From NCBI GenBank assembly GCA_029207755.1, contig JARCOQ010000011.1, forward strand, positions 23,091,212-23,155,211: a DNA stretch of 64,000 nt, given 5' to 3'. The stretch's first letter is position 1, and each line of letters begins with the position of its first letter. Shown here piece by piece: positions 55,347 through 64,000 of the stretch. The notes under the pieces were generated by a model, which did not search any database, had not been told where the DNA came from, and saw only the letters and a list, made by a program, of their open reading frames with translations. The translations under genes and the position numbers were made by a program. The stretch comes from Chamaea fasciata (Eukaryota; Chordata; Aves; Passeriformes; Sylviidae).

Positions 55347-56133
55347 TAAAAACCCAGGGGAACACAGTCAAAATGTTGAATGCAAAGTGTCCCCAAGGCG
55401 TGACACGTCCCAGGGGACATCATCCACCAGCCCTCTGCTCCCACACTCGCAGCCAGTCCGAGGCACCAAGGGCTGCTGTCAGGAGAGCCTCAAATCTTTA
55501 TTAAATGGATGGAACAATACCTTGGCAAACGGGGGAAGACTGGCAGCACCACGATAACCCTGAATCTGCATTTTGGAGGCTTTCACAGGCCTGTGGAAGG
55601 TGTGTGCTGCGAGATAAAGCAGCCGCCTTTGAAAAGGAGACTTTAATCCATTAGATATTTGCCATCTAAATAGCTCCACTCTGCTAGACCTGAAGCTTTC
55701 CCTGCAACACAAGTGCTGTTTCCCTCTTTTTTTAGTTTCTCAGTTATCTTGTTTTACAGCTTTCTCCACTCCAGTCCTTAGCCTCCATTTAGGCAATTAT
55801 TTCCCTTTCCTTTTAGCAGAAATACAATATCTGATGGTGGCAAAACGTGCAAAGCACAGAAATTCCTGAGTCTCACTCCAGCCTCTTATTACGCTGCCCC
55901 ATTTTCTCACTTGTTGTATAATTATGGGCAATTAGGGCTGAGAGCACCGAGGTCAGTTCTGTTTCTTGAAGTGTGTTTGCCATCAAATCTCCATTTTAGC
56001 CCCGCTGTAGCTCCTTGAAATGCAAACACCACAGAGGGGAAAATATGCAGAGTTTGATTCAGTGAAAGCAAAGTTAGAATGTGCTTCCTTCAAGAGTCCG
56101 AACCCCAGAGCAGCCCCTCTGTGGGCATAAAAC
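55347..56133 (-). repeat. Relic intron 40 piece, 99.4% identical to 10631-11417
   Basis: Reading the two side by side I count five substitutions and no indel in 787 bp, with more than 500 bp in a row identical. Identity stops sharply at 56133/11417, where the relic joins its exon 40 remnant with about 200 bp lost. Confidence 0.95.
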
Positions 56134-56149
56134 AATAATTGGGACTCAC

Positions 56150-56257
56150 CCTGGTTCCTTTCTGGTTGTGGATTCCTGGGATATGGGTAAAACACATCCA
56201 GGGAGGACACAGCTCATACTCAGAGTCTTTGAAGAAGCCACAGATATCAACTCCTTC
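56150..56257 (-). pseudogene. SI exon 40 relic, frameshifted
   Basis: Keeps [16 protein letters not shown] and the donor AGG|GTGAGT. About 10 nt after the Trp-Met codons are lost and one base is inserted further on, which breaks the frame. The acceptor CAG is also lost. Confidence 0.9.
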
Positions 56258-56341
56258 ATCAAAGTTTAAAAATTACCTGATTGGAATAAAATCATCTACA
56301 GAATCAAGGTAAATCAGTGGAAGGTAATAACTCATTAGCCT

Positions 56342-56376
56342 ATCAGATATCCCAGAGAGACTGAACTCCCTCACAC
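56342..56376 (-). pseudogene. SI exon 39 relic without a donor
   Basis: Same 35-nt length as exon 39, reading REFSLSGIS for MEFSLFGIS. The donor GT is changed to AG; the acceptor AG remains. Confidence 0.85.
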
Positions 56377-56639
56377 CTACAAGGAAAAATAATTCCTTAC
56401 ACTTTCCCTCCCTTTGGTGTGCTGATGGTCACATAGAAAATGCACATTCAACAACTAAATCCATTCCTCAAATTATTAAATATGTCACTCAGTTCTTGGG
56501 AGTTTATGCTTCCTAGTTGCTCCACCAGGGACACAGACAACTTTCTCTGACTGTTGTGGATGCACTTCTGCTCCGCTTTCTTGGAACAATGCCTCTGCAC
56601 CCTGAATCACTACAGCAAAAACCAAACACAGGACATGTC

Positions 56640-57600
56640 AGAAACTTGCCCTGATTAAATCCCACTGCTCTGCAACAAGAGCTCCATACTTGCCTAAACT
56701 GCTGCTTCAATAAGGCACTATTTGCTTACTTTTCTGTAGGATTTGCAGCTTTAGTGACACCGTAATTGCAGCAAAGACACACGAGTCACTTAAATTACCG
56801 CTGCAATTAAACCAGACTAGTGTGCCACAATTATTTCCTTCAAGACACACAGCAACTTTTCCTGGATCCTTTATTCCTTTGTAAGATGCCATCCAACATT
56901 TCCAGCCTCTTCTTGCTTTCCCTGTGTCAATAACGCTTGGGAAGTGGCAGCTAAAATGTCAAAAGTGAAAACTGCTCAGGGATGAGCACGGCTCAAGTGT
57001 TTTGCTGTTGAGGTGGCAGCTCTCTGCTCTAGGACGGAACAAAAATATCCATGGAAAGCGATTATTCGTGTTAAATAGCTTGAATTTACCTCCAAATGCT
57101 TCCTGTATTCAGAGTTCTGGCTGTGCAAAACCCTCATTACAAAAGAACAGCACCAAGGCAATATCCCAAAAAGTTTCTGTGGCTAATGGATGGAGGAATG
57201 AAATGAGACCAGGTTACATAAAATATTGATGCTCACTTTTCAGTTACAGGGTTTTATGTGTTTTGCATGCAAAAGGTCTTCTTGCTTGGAAGGTTTACTA
57301 CCAGAATAAATTATTATTACATGTCTCCGTTTGCACAAGTGCTTCTTCAGCTGGCAGCAAAGAATAACTTGGGAGCTGATGAATAGACATTTTTTTTAAA
57401 AAAAACATTTTTCTAGAAAATTTAAGTGCAAGGATATCTGCACAAGCTGTGTAGTTTATCACAGTGATTTCTGTTAGGGGAGCTCTGCAAACAGGGGGAG
57501 GTTTTACACTGCATTTCCGTTCACACGTAACACATGAAGCAAAGATGGTAATATTCCTTTCAGTGTTACATTTTTCCCACTTTAAATGCCCAAATCCCAT
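56640..57600 (-). repeat. Relic intron 37 piece matching about 13595-14540
   Basis: Starts ccctgattaaatcccactgc. The best part (56703-56970) is roughly 95% identical to the parent. Exon 38 and its surroundings are missing from the relic. Confidence 0.9.
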
Positions 57601-57630
57601 CAGATGGGGCTGACAGCACAGGGATCAGGC

Positions 57631-58180
57631 ATTCACAGAGTCACGGAATGTGTAGGTTGGAAGAGACCTTCAAGATCATGGAGTCCAACTCAGCCCTAAC
57701 ACCTCAACTAGATCATGGCACGGAGTGCCACATCCAGTCCTTCCTTAAACACATCCAGGGATGGTGACACCATCACCTCCCTGGGCAGAAAATTCCAGTA
57801 ACTTATTATTCTTTCTGTGAAAAACTTCTTCTTAATATCCAGCCTATTTTTCCCTTGGTGCAGCTTGAGACTGTCCTCTCATTCGCTCAGTTGCTGCCTG
57901 GAGAAAGAGACCAACCCCCACCTGAGCACAGCCACCTTTCAGGGAGTTGTAGAGTGATGAGGTCACCTCTGAGTCTCCTTTTCTCCAGGCTGAACAACCC
58001 CAGCTCCCCCAGCCGTTCCTCACAGGGTTTGTGTTCCCAGCCCCTCACCAGCCTCGTTCCCTCCTCTGGACACACTCAAGGGTCTCAAAGTCCATCCTAA
58101 ACTGAGAGCCCACAACTAGACACAGCACCCAATGTCCTTCCTAAGCTGAGGGCCAGAACTGGACACAATACACAATTCCC
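57631..58180 (-). mobile_element. CR1 LINE 3-prime end, 5-prime truncated, inserted in the relic
   Basis: Plus strand reads ggttggaagagaccttcaag, gtccaactcagccc, ccagggatggtgacacc, ctccaggctgaacaacccca and ccagaactggacacaata: the reverse complement of a CR1 3-prime end. The parent copy near 15430 lacks it, so it landed after the duplication. Confidence 0.95.
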
Positions 58181-58452
58181 TCCTGTCCTGTCAGCAATTC
58201 CACGCCTGCCTTGACTGGCAGGGCTGCACCGGCACGCTGCCAACGGAGCATCCTCTCCCAAATCCAAACAGCCCTGATATTTTCTCCCTTTATGGCCATA
58301 TCAAAGTTACCAAGGGCTTTAAGGTTAAGATGTGTACAGAAAATCTGTGCCTTGCTCACAGGATGAATTGGAAATGAAAGAGCCCAGCTCTGTTATCACC
58401 AGATCAGGCGTTATCTAAAGCAGGCTGGGCACAATTCAGAGGGACATAAAAT
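58181..58452 (-). repeat. Relic intron 37 piece matching about 15436-15700
   Basis: About 97% identical to the parent by eye across gccttgactggcagggctgc, gcacgctgccaacggagcat and atcaggcgttatctaaagca. It continues after the LTR at 58869-58950 with lower identity. Confidence 0.9.
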
Positions 58453-58862
58453 TGTTGTGATAAAAAAGGAGACAGTTTTCTCACGCAGAAAAGCCCAATT
58501 CTTTATTCACAACGCTCATATTTATAGGAAATGCCAGAAGGCACTGTGTTAAACTTAATTGGTCAGCATTACAGTGAAACTCAGTTCTTTGGTTGGAGAG
58601 GGTTATTGTATATGTTTATACATTTATCAAATTTTCTCTCTCCAGGTATGTTCACATATTTTCTTCACTGATTCTCATGGGACAGATTCATTCTTCATGC
58701 AGGTGCAAACTTATTTTTCTCTCTAAATACAGGTTGTGGTGTTTATTCTTATAATTTTCTTAATGCGGACTTACAAGCTACTTCTAGCTTAGCTAGAGTA
58801 GCAGGGCTTAAACCACATTGTGCAAGGCCTTTCTTTTATCATTTCTCTACCTGCCTGCAACA
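58453..58862 (-). mobile_element. Solo LTR, 410 bp, inserted in the relic
   Basis: Bounded by TGTTG...CAACA and sitting in the middle of a sequence that is uninterrupted in the parent (gggacagataatggcc). Flanks taaaat and gataat look like a degenerate 6-bp target duplication. AATAAA on the minus strand near 58501-58508 suggests minus orientation. No viral genes. Confidence 0.85.
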
Positions 58863-58950
58863 GATAATGATGCTGGCCTTGGAACTGGGAAAAAAAAATG
58901 CCTCAAAGTAAATCTTTGTGCACACACTTCGCATTTTAAAAGTCTCCAAA

Positions 58951-60165
58951 CCTCAATGTACTAATTGTTAAGATGAGGCAGCTTATAGGAGGAATAATTA
59001 GTAAAGCCAGGAAATAAATGTGGTTATTTCTATAACAGACCTTGTTTATCATGAGAGAAAAATGCGAGCTAATTCAGATTTTAGTCCTGAAAACCAAATT
59101 AACTTCATGATGTTTCACTGGGCCAAATCATGCTCTGCGTTGCCTCCTTTAGTAATTATATCCTGACAGTGCATAATTAGTGTCTCGAGTTGAATTCCCC
59201 CACAGCCATCACACTTGCAAAGAAAATAAAAACTAAAACAAGGAGCAGGTAGAAGGAGGCACGAGGAGCAGGAGTGGGGTGTGTGGGATGTGTGTGCTCA
59301 GCGCAGTCACACACACGGGGCTAATTTAGAAACACAATTTCCCTGACTCCAGCTGGATCTAGACAAGAACCAGGAGGGCTCAGATCCTGTGGAGAGTCCA
59401 CCAGGAATATCCATTTTCCAGAGAAAATACATCCTGGGAAAGGGTCTCCCACAACTCATGGAACCAACCAAAATGTTACATTTCCTGCCTTTTGTGGTCA
59501 ATGATGTTCATTTTCCTCTTGGATTTTGAGTATTTCTGCTTGGCAAATGCATCAGCCTCGGAAGTGGCTGGAGTTTCCATCAAGCCATCACTTTTAAAAT
59601 GAAACAATCCTAAATAGGATGCAATTGTGAGTTAAAGCAGATTTAAAGCGCGGAGCAACTGCAATGAGGCTGATCCTCAGATTTGAAGGTTATTTCCAGC
59701 TGCATTAAACCCAGAGCTTACAGGGATCTGCAGGAATGCAGCCTTGCCCTGGAAGTAGAGAAAATTGCTTACTTCGGGATGCCAAAATACCTCGGTGTGG
59801 ATGAGCACCACGCACAGTTTCAAAGGAATATCATTTCATCCACCGACTCAATGGAGTTTTAAGTAGAAATTTGCTTTTTTTGCCAGATTTTTGTGTGACA
59901 TTTGTGGCATTTAACAGACATGATACTCACATAATGAGAGCAGCACAACTTTTTCTTCAGTTTACACGAACAGACATTAATTTTCAGGGTCTTTATCCCT
60001 TCAGGTGCTGTAACTGCAGATAGTTATTAATATATAATTATATAATATGTGATTATTTGTTCATTATAGAAATATTAATCACTACATCATCTCATCACCA
60101 CTAAAATTTTTATGCCTAAAGAGCTCCTTAAACAAATAAACACACAGGGAATTACCCCGAGTCTC
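58951..60165. other. Unassigned sequence within the relic region
   Basis: I found no clear match to SI or to a repeat family. It lies where relic introns 37 and 6 meet, so it may be decayed SI sequence or an unrelated insertion. Confidence 0.5.
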
Positions 60166-60310
60166 TTTTGGGGGCTCAAGTGTGACAAATAATGATGGAA
60201 GGCTTTCTAATTACCTGGATAATGAAGAGGTTTGGTGCACCATTGTAATTTTTTTCTCTGGAGACCACAATGTACTTTGATGAAATTAAACAAAGGCCTG
60301 AGGAAATTTA

Positions 60311-60687
60311 GACAATATTCCAGACAATTGCTTCAATGTGGCCCCACAGGTGTCTCATCCCCCTCCCTGGACCTGTTTAATCAGTCAGGCACTGCTGACT
60401 GCCAAGTCCATCTTCTGTGCCCTCCGTAATTGCAAATCAATCATTACACAGGATTCCAAGCAAGAAAACAATACTAATAAGAGCAAAAAAACAACCTTTA
60501 ATTAATTCAACTCGAAGCCTTGCTAATCCAAGTGGCCCAGCCCTGTGACAGGGAATCATTGCTGGCTGATTTAACGAGCACCTTCATCCTGGCCCTTCCC
60601 CTCTCTGAGGGCCCTTGGACACCTGCGGGTTGGTGGGTTTGGTTTTACTTGTTTATTTTTAGGACATAAATGTGGTGAGAGAATTCA
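60311..60687 (-). repeat. Relic intron 6 piece, 98.7% identical to 38832-39208
   Basis: Five substitutions and no indel in 377 bp by direct reading. The adjoining 60166-60310 is far more diverged from 38505-38831 and has large deletions. Confidence 0.95.
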
Positions 60688-60709
60688 ACAGATAAATCCA
60701 TTTAGTATT

Positions 60710-61190
60710 TTACAGTGGAAGTTACTTTATGTATTTGGAAACGGTTTATGTCTGGAACTGTGACATGCAGGGATGTGCCCTGGGCTGAGATGGACACACA
60801 CACCCCCAGATTTGCCTCTTTGCATCATCTGCACTTGTGCTTTTTGCTCAGGGAATCTCCTGCTCCTGACAGAAACAGGGAAAAAATACACAGCTATTAG
60901 TCTGGATGGGCAGTTTTACTAAAACACCGAGGTGGTTGCCTTGTATCAGCAAGGATTTTTTATTTTTTCTGCCATTTTCACCTCCGAGCTTTTTGCTTCA
61001 GTCCCTGTGTGTGAATGGAATTACAGAAAATGGGACTGGAAGGAAAGCAGGTGCTCTGCATCACATCCCTGGAAGGCAGTGCTTTCTCAGGTACCAGTAA
61101 ATATTTTTTATGGTTATATATAGAGTTTTTTCCACACAGGTTTTCTGCTCCCAGTGTCTCCTGATCCTTGATCAGGGGTATCCCAATGCT
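60710..61190 (-). repeat. Relic intron 2 piece matching about 46375-46740
   Basis: Shares acacacacccccagattt, gcatcatctgcacttgtgct and ggaattacagaaaatgggac with intron 2; moderately diverged. Confidence 0.9.
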
Positions 61191-61199
61191 AAAATCCAG

Positions 61200-61279
61200 T
61201 GAGGACACATCCTGTGACTGTCATCAGGCAGAAGGGAGGACCAGGGTGAACTCCAGCTCTCTAAATTCCTCTTCTCCAT
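61200..61279 (-). pseudogene. SI exon 2 relic
   Basis: Lines up with exon 2 through the flanking intron matches. The ATG is kept (61277-61279), but the acceptor AG before it is GG and the frame no longer encodes a hydrophobic anchor. Confidence 0.75.
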
Positions 61280-61284
61280 CCAGA

Positions 61285-62261
61285 CCCAGAGAAACCAAAC
61301 CTCACTGGCAAAAGGAGAACACGAGTGACAGCTTTGAAAGGTCAATAAATGACATCATTAATTTATTAAATTATCAACACTTATAAATAATTCAGGTTTT
61401 AAATAATGCCCCCCCTAATCTCAGGGTTTAAATCAAACATTCTTTAAGGACTCAGTGAAATAAATCTCCAATTCAGGACAATTCACCCAGCACAGATTAC
61501 AGCATTATTACACCAGTGGGCAAGCACTGAGAAATGGGTTTTATTTTTTGCAAAGCACTTTACACACAGAGAACAATTTTCTCCTGAGATGAACTAGAGA
61601 GTTTCCTACAGGTTACTAAAATTCCTGAAAAGGGAAAGAAACAAAACGATGTTGTGGGCTTGTTTTTGCAGGTTTTTTTTCTTCTTTTAGGAGTAATGTC
61701 CAGCTGGGGTTGTTGATTTGCTAAAAATGAATTGACCACAATCTCTAAGGAGCTCTCTGACGTGCTCAGGACATGTGAAAAGGTAAGACAGAGGTCACAG
61801 GGTAAATTTCTTCTTTGCCCAGTGGCAGAACAAGCTCTGGGCTGTCACCAGAGATACAGCTCAGTGAGAGGAGCAGGAACTGTCACACGAGCTCCACTGG
61901 TGGCTGCTGAAATCCCAAGTGAAATACGGGAGCATATTTAGATGGATTCCAGCCTTAAACTGCTGTAAAATATCATGGTTTTCCCAAATTCCTGTTTTTT
62001 TTAGTGAGGCAGAGTGGAGCAAGGAGTGCTGTGCCAAGGGGGCTGTGCTGGCTCAAAAAACCCAGACCCATCAACACCGAACGGTGCACCAGCAATCAAA
62101 CTGATTAAAACTAATTAAAACTAATTAAAACTAATCTCAGCAGCCAGATCAATACACGCTGGCAGCTACCACTGCATTTAGCTTTTGCTTAAGGGCATTT
62201 AACCTCATAAAACAGAGTTAAATACAGAGAAATTGGATCTTTGTAGTTCAGGAAGTGTGGG
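61285..62261 (-). repeat. Relic intron 1 piece matching about 47260-48165
   Basis: Best part (62040-62260) is about 90% identical to 47940-48160 and includes the same triple ttaaaactaa repeat. It ends at a CR1 fragment, beyond which the SI promoter match is not found. Confidence 0.9.
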
Positions 62262-62412
62262 AATATCTGTGCCCAGAGAAGCTGTGGCTGCCCCTGCATC
62301 CCTGCAAGTGTCCAAGGCCAGGTTGGATGGGGCTTGGAGCAACCTGGAAAAGTGTTGGGGGCAGTAAAAGATGAGTTTTAAGGTCCCTTCCAACCCAAAC
62401 TGTTCCATGATC
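62262..62412 (+). repeat. CR1 LINE 3-prime fragment at the relic edge
   Basis: Contains gtgcccagagaagctgtggc, ggccaggttggatggggctt and ggtcccttccaacccaaact. Confidence 0.9.
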
Positions 62413-63860
62413 CTATTGAACAAGAAACAGGAGAAAGGAGAAGGAAATATTTAATATTTCGTTTGGCTGCTTACTGAGCTGTTGCTGGAACAAACCAATT
62501 GTGAGTTTAAAATACTCCACCGAAGGCAGCAAGCAGGAGCTGCAGCCCCCTGGGCTGGAAATCTCACCACAAATGAGAATATTTCTTGGGTTGCTGTTCT
62601 TGTCTCTCCCCTTTTCCTGGGAAGATGAGAAGCAAAGTGGTTCCTGTCACCTGTGCTGCCACTTGCTCCACGGATTCTTGATTTCTTCATTTCCAGGGCT
62701 GCAGTCACAGCTTTCTGTGGCCTTGCTGCTGCTGCTGAGTCTCTGCAGACACAACCCAGTGTCAGAACCCTCCTGCTGTGCCCCAGGCTAAATGAGAGAT
62801 GTCACCAACCTCCTGCCTGTCCCCGTCCCTGCCTCTCACACACGGGGCTGAGCCTTGTCCTCGCGTTTCCTATTTGCTGCAGGTGAGGATTCAGATATTT
62901 CTCCCTCTTTATCTCTGGGTGTCTGAGCTCCCAAGTGTCTTGACAGCTTTCACAAAGCTGCTTTTTACTCCCCAGGGAGCAGCCCCAGCGTGTGGTGTCA
63001 CACTCTGGAGCGCAGTGACCTGGCCCTGCCACGGTGACATTGATGGATCTCTTCTTTTACTGGAGTTGCTGCTTTCTCTTCCCTTCCTTCCATCCACTGT
63101 GAAGAGAACAAGTGAAGAAATTGGCTTCCCCAGGGCGAGGGGAAATCAGCAGATGGAATTTCCTGGTGGTTTGCTCAGCTCAAACCCCACACTGTGTGCA
63201 GCCCTGGGACTAAAAGGACTCGTAGCTTGTCCTGACACCCTCCCTGAACACTCTGGTGCTGGGGGAGCTGCACAACCTCATCAGCTCCAAGGGGAATTAC
63301 AAACATTCTAAAACATTGAAATATTCAGTAATTTGTTCCAAATTGGAACATTCACTAATGTGTCCCAAACCACCCTAAATGAAACACATGAATCTATGTG
63401 TGACAAAAAGCGGAGCAGAGGGACCACGTGCCTGAGCCCAGCCTTGGGAAGGATGGTTTGGAAATGTAAGGAAAGTTCAGGTGTTGTTTCCACCTCCAGC
63501 CCGGGCAATCCCTCCCCAGAGACATCAGTTACCTCCAAGTGAGGATAATATTCCAGGTACTGGGATAGAAGGAATTTGATCCAGGCCACCTCTTCACACA
63601 GACAAAGAACCAGAACAAATTCTGACCAATCCTAAACTAAATTTAAACTGAAAATAAAACCTGCTAAGAAGCCTAATTAAGGTGAATCTTGCTCTGAAAG
63701 AGCAAATTATTTGCAAATTATTTTTAGACAATGAAGTGTTGGTTCTCAGCATGTAATTTCTCCTGTCTGAAGTATAACACAGACACTTTTTTTTTCCCCT
63801 CTAGTTTTCTAAAATAAACCCTATCCCGAGAGTGAAAGTTGAAGCTGGTTGGATGCACTG
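62413..63860. other. Right flank, no gene recognised
   Basis: Includes a few frames up to 170 codons with no family resemblance, no paired splice sites and no codon pattern I trust. Confidence 0.5.
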
Positions 63861-63866
63861 TCAAAG

Positions 63867-64000
63867 GAGGAGGAGGAGGAGGAGGAGGAGGAGGGAAGGA
63901 AGGAGGGAGGGAGGGAAGGAAGGAAGGAGGGAGGGAAGGAGGGAGGGAGGGAGGGAAGGAGGGAGGGAGGGAGGGAAGGAAGGAAGGAAGGAAGGAAGGA
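63867..64000 (+). repeat. GGA then GGAA/GGGA purine microsatellite, runs off the window
   Basis: About eight GGA units followed by mixed aggaagg and agggagg units to the last base. Confidence 0.95.

Larger units (their letters stand above)
55325..62261 (-). pseudogene. Broken head-to-tail duplicate of SI, mostly intron remnants
   Basis: Pieces occur in the same order and orientation as in SI: intron 1 (about 61285-62261), exon 2 (near 61200-61279), intron 2 (60710-61190), intron 6 (60166-60687), intron 37 (56640-58950 with insertions), intron 38 and exon 39 (56342-56509), exon 40 (56150-56257) and intron 40 (55325-56133). Exons 3-38 and 41-48 are missing. Remaining exons have lost splice sites or frame, and the promoter is not found, so it cannot encode an enzyme. 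A CR1 and an LTR interrupt it. Introns are kept, so this is a segmental duplicate, not a processed pseudogene. Confidence 0.9.

Noticed and set aside
62799..63311. 170-codon plus-strand frame
   Set aside because: No domain, no conserved motif and no promoter or splice context; GC-rich chance frame.

Overview
The window is vertebrate nuclear DNA, most likely from a bird and probably a passerine. The signs are CR1 LINE 3-prime ends in both orientations, short endogenous-retrovirus LTRs, compact introns, and one large split gene. Most long open frames are chance or low-complexity frames. The real coding sequence is in short exons on the minus strand.

The main content is a complete sucrase-isomaltase (SI) gene on the minus strand. 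A probable non-coding exon 1 lies near 48.6 kb, the ATG is at 47245-47247 and the stop at 3925-3927. I traced 47 coding exons. All have GT-AG junctions and compatible phases, giving an open frame of 5430 nt (1809 residues). In order the protein has a short cytosolic tail, a membrane anchor, a trefoil domain, an isomaltase-type GH31 unit, a second trefoil and a sucrase-type GH31 unit. Both catalytic pairs are present (D486/D585 and D1378/D1483). The exons of the two halves mirror each other in length, as expected from an internal duplication.

Several features differ from the human protein as I recall it. The Ser/Thr-rich stalk is almost absent, the sucrase nucleophile motif reads WTDMNE, and the C-terminal unit has a maltase-glucoamylase-like loop.

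Upstream of the promoter (48.8-55.3 kb) I see no gene. This stretch holds a CCAT array with longer-period structure, a two-copy tandem duplication and an AAT microsatellite. From about 55.3 to 62.3 kb lies a broken, colinear head-to-tail copy of SI. It keeps pieces of introns 1, 2, 6, 37, 38 and 40 and decayed exons 2, 39 and 40. A CR1 and a 410-bp LTR were inserted into it. Two of its intron pieces are almost identical to the working gene (99.4% over 787 bp and 98.7% over 377 bp by my reading), while neighbouring exon relics are much more decayed. This points to gene conversion, a second recent copying event, constraint or an assembly effect.

The left end (1-3.3 kb) and right end (62.4-64 kb) hold LTR and CR1 fragments, purine-rich low-complexity tracts and no recognisable genes.
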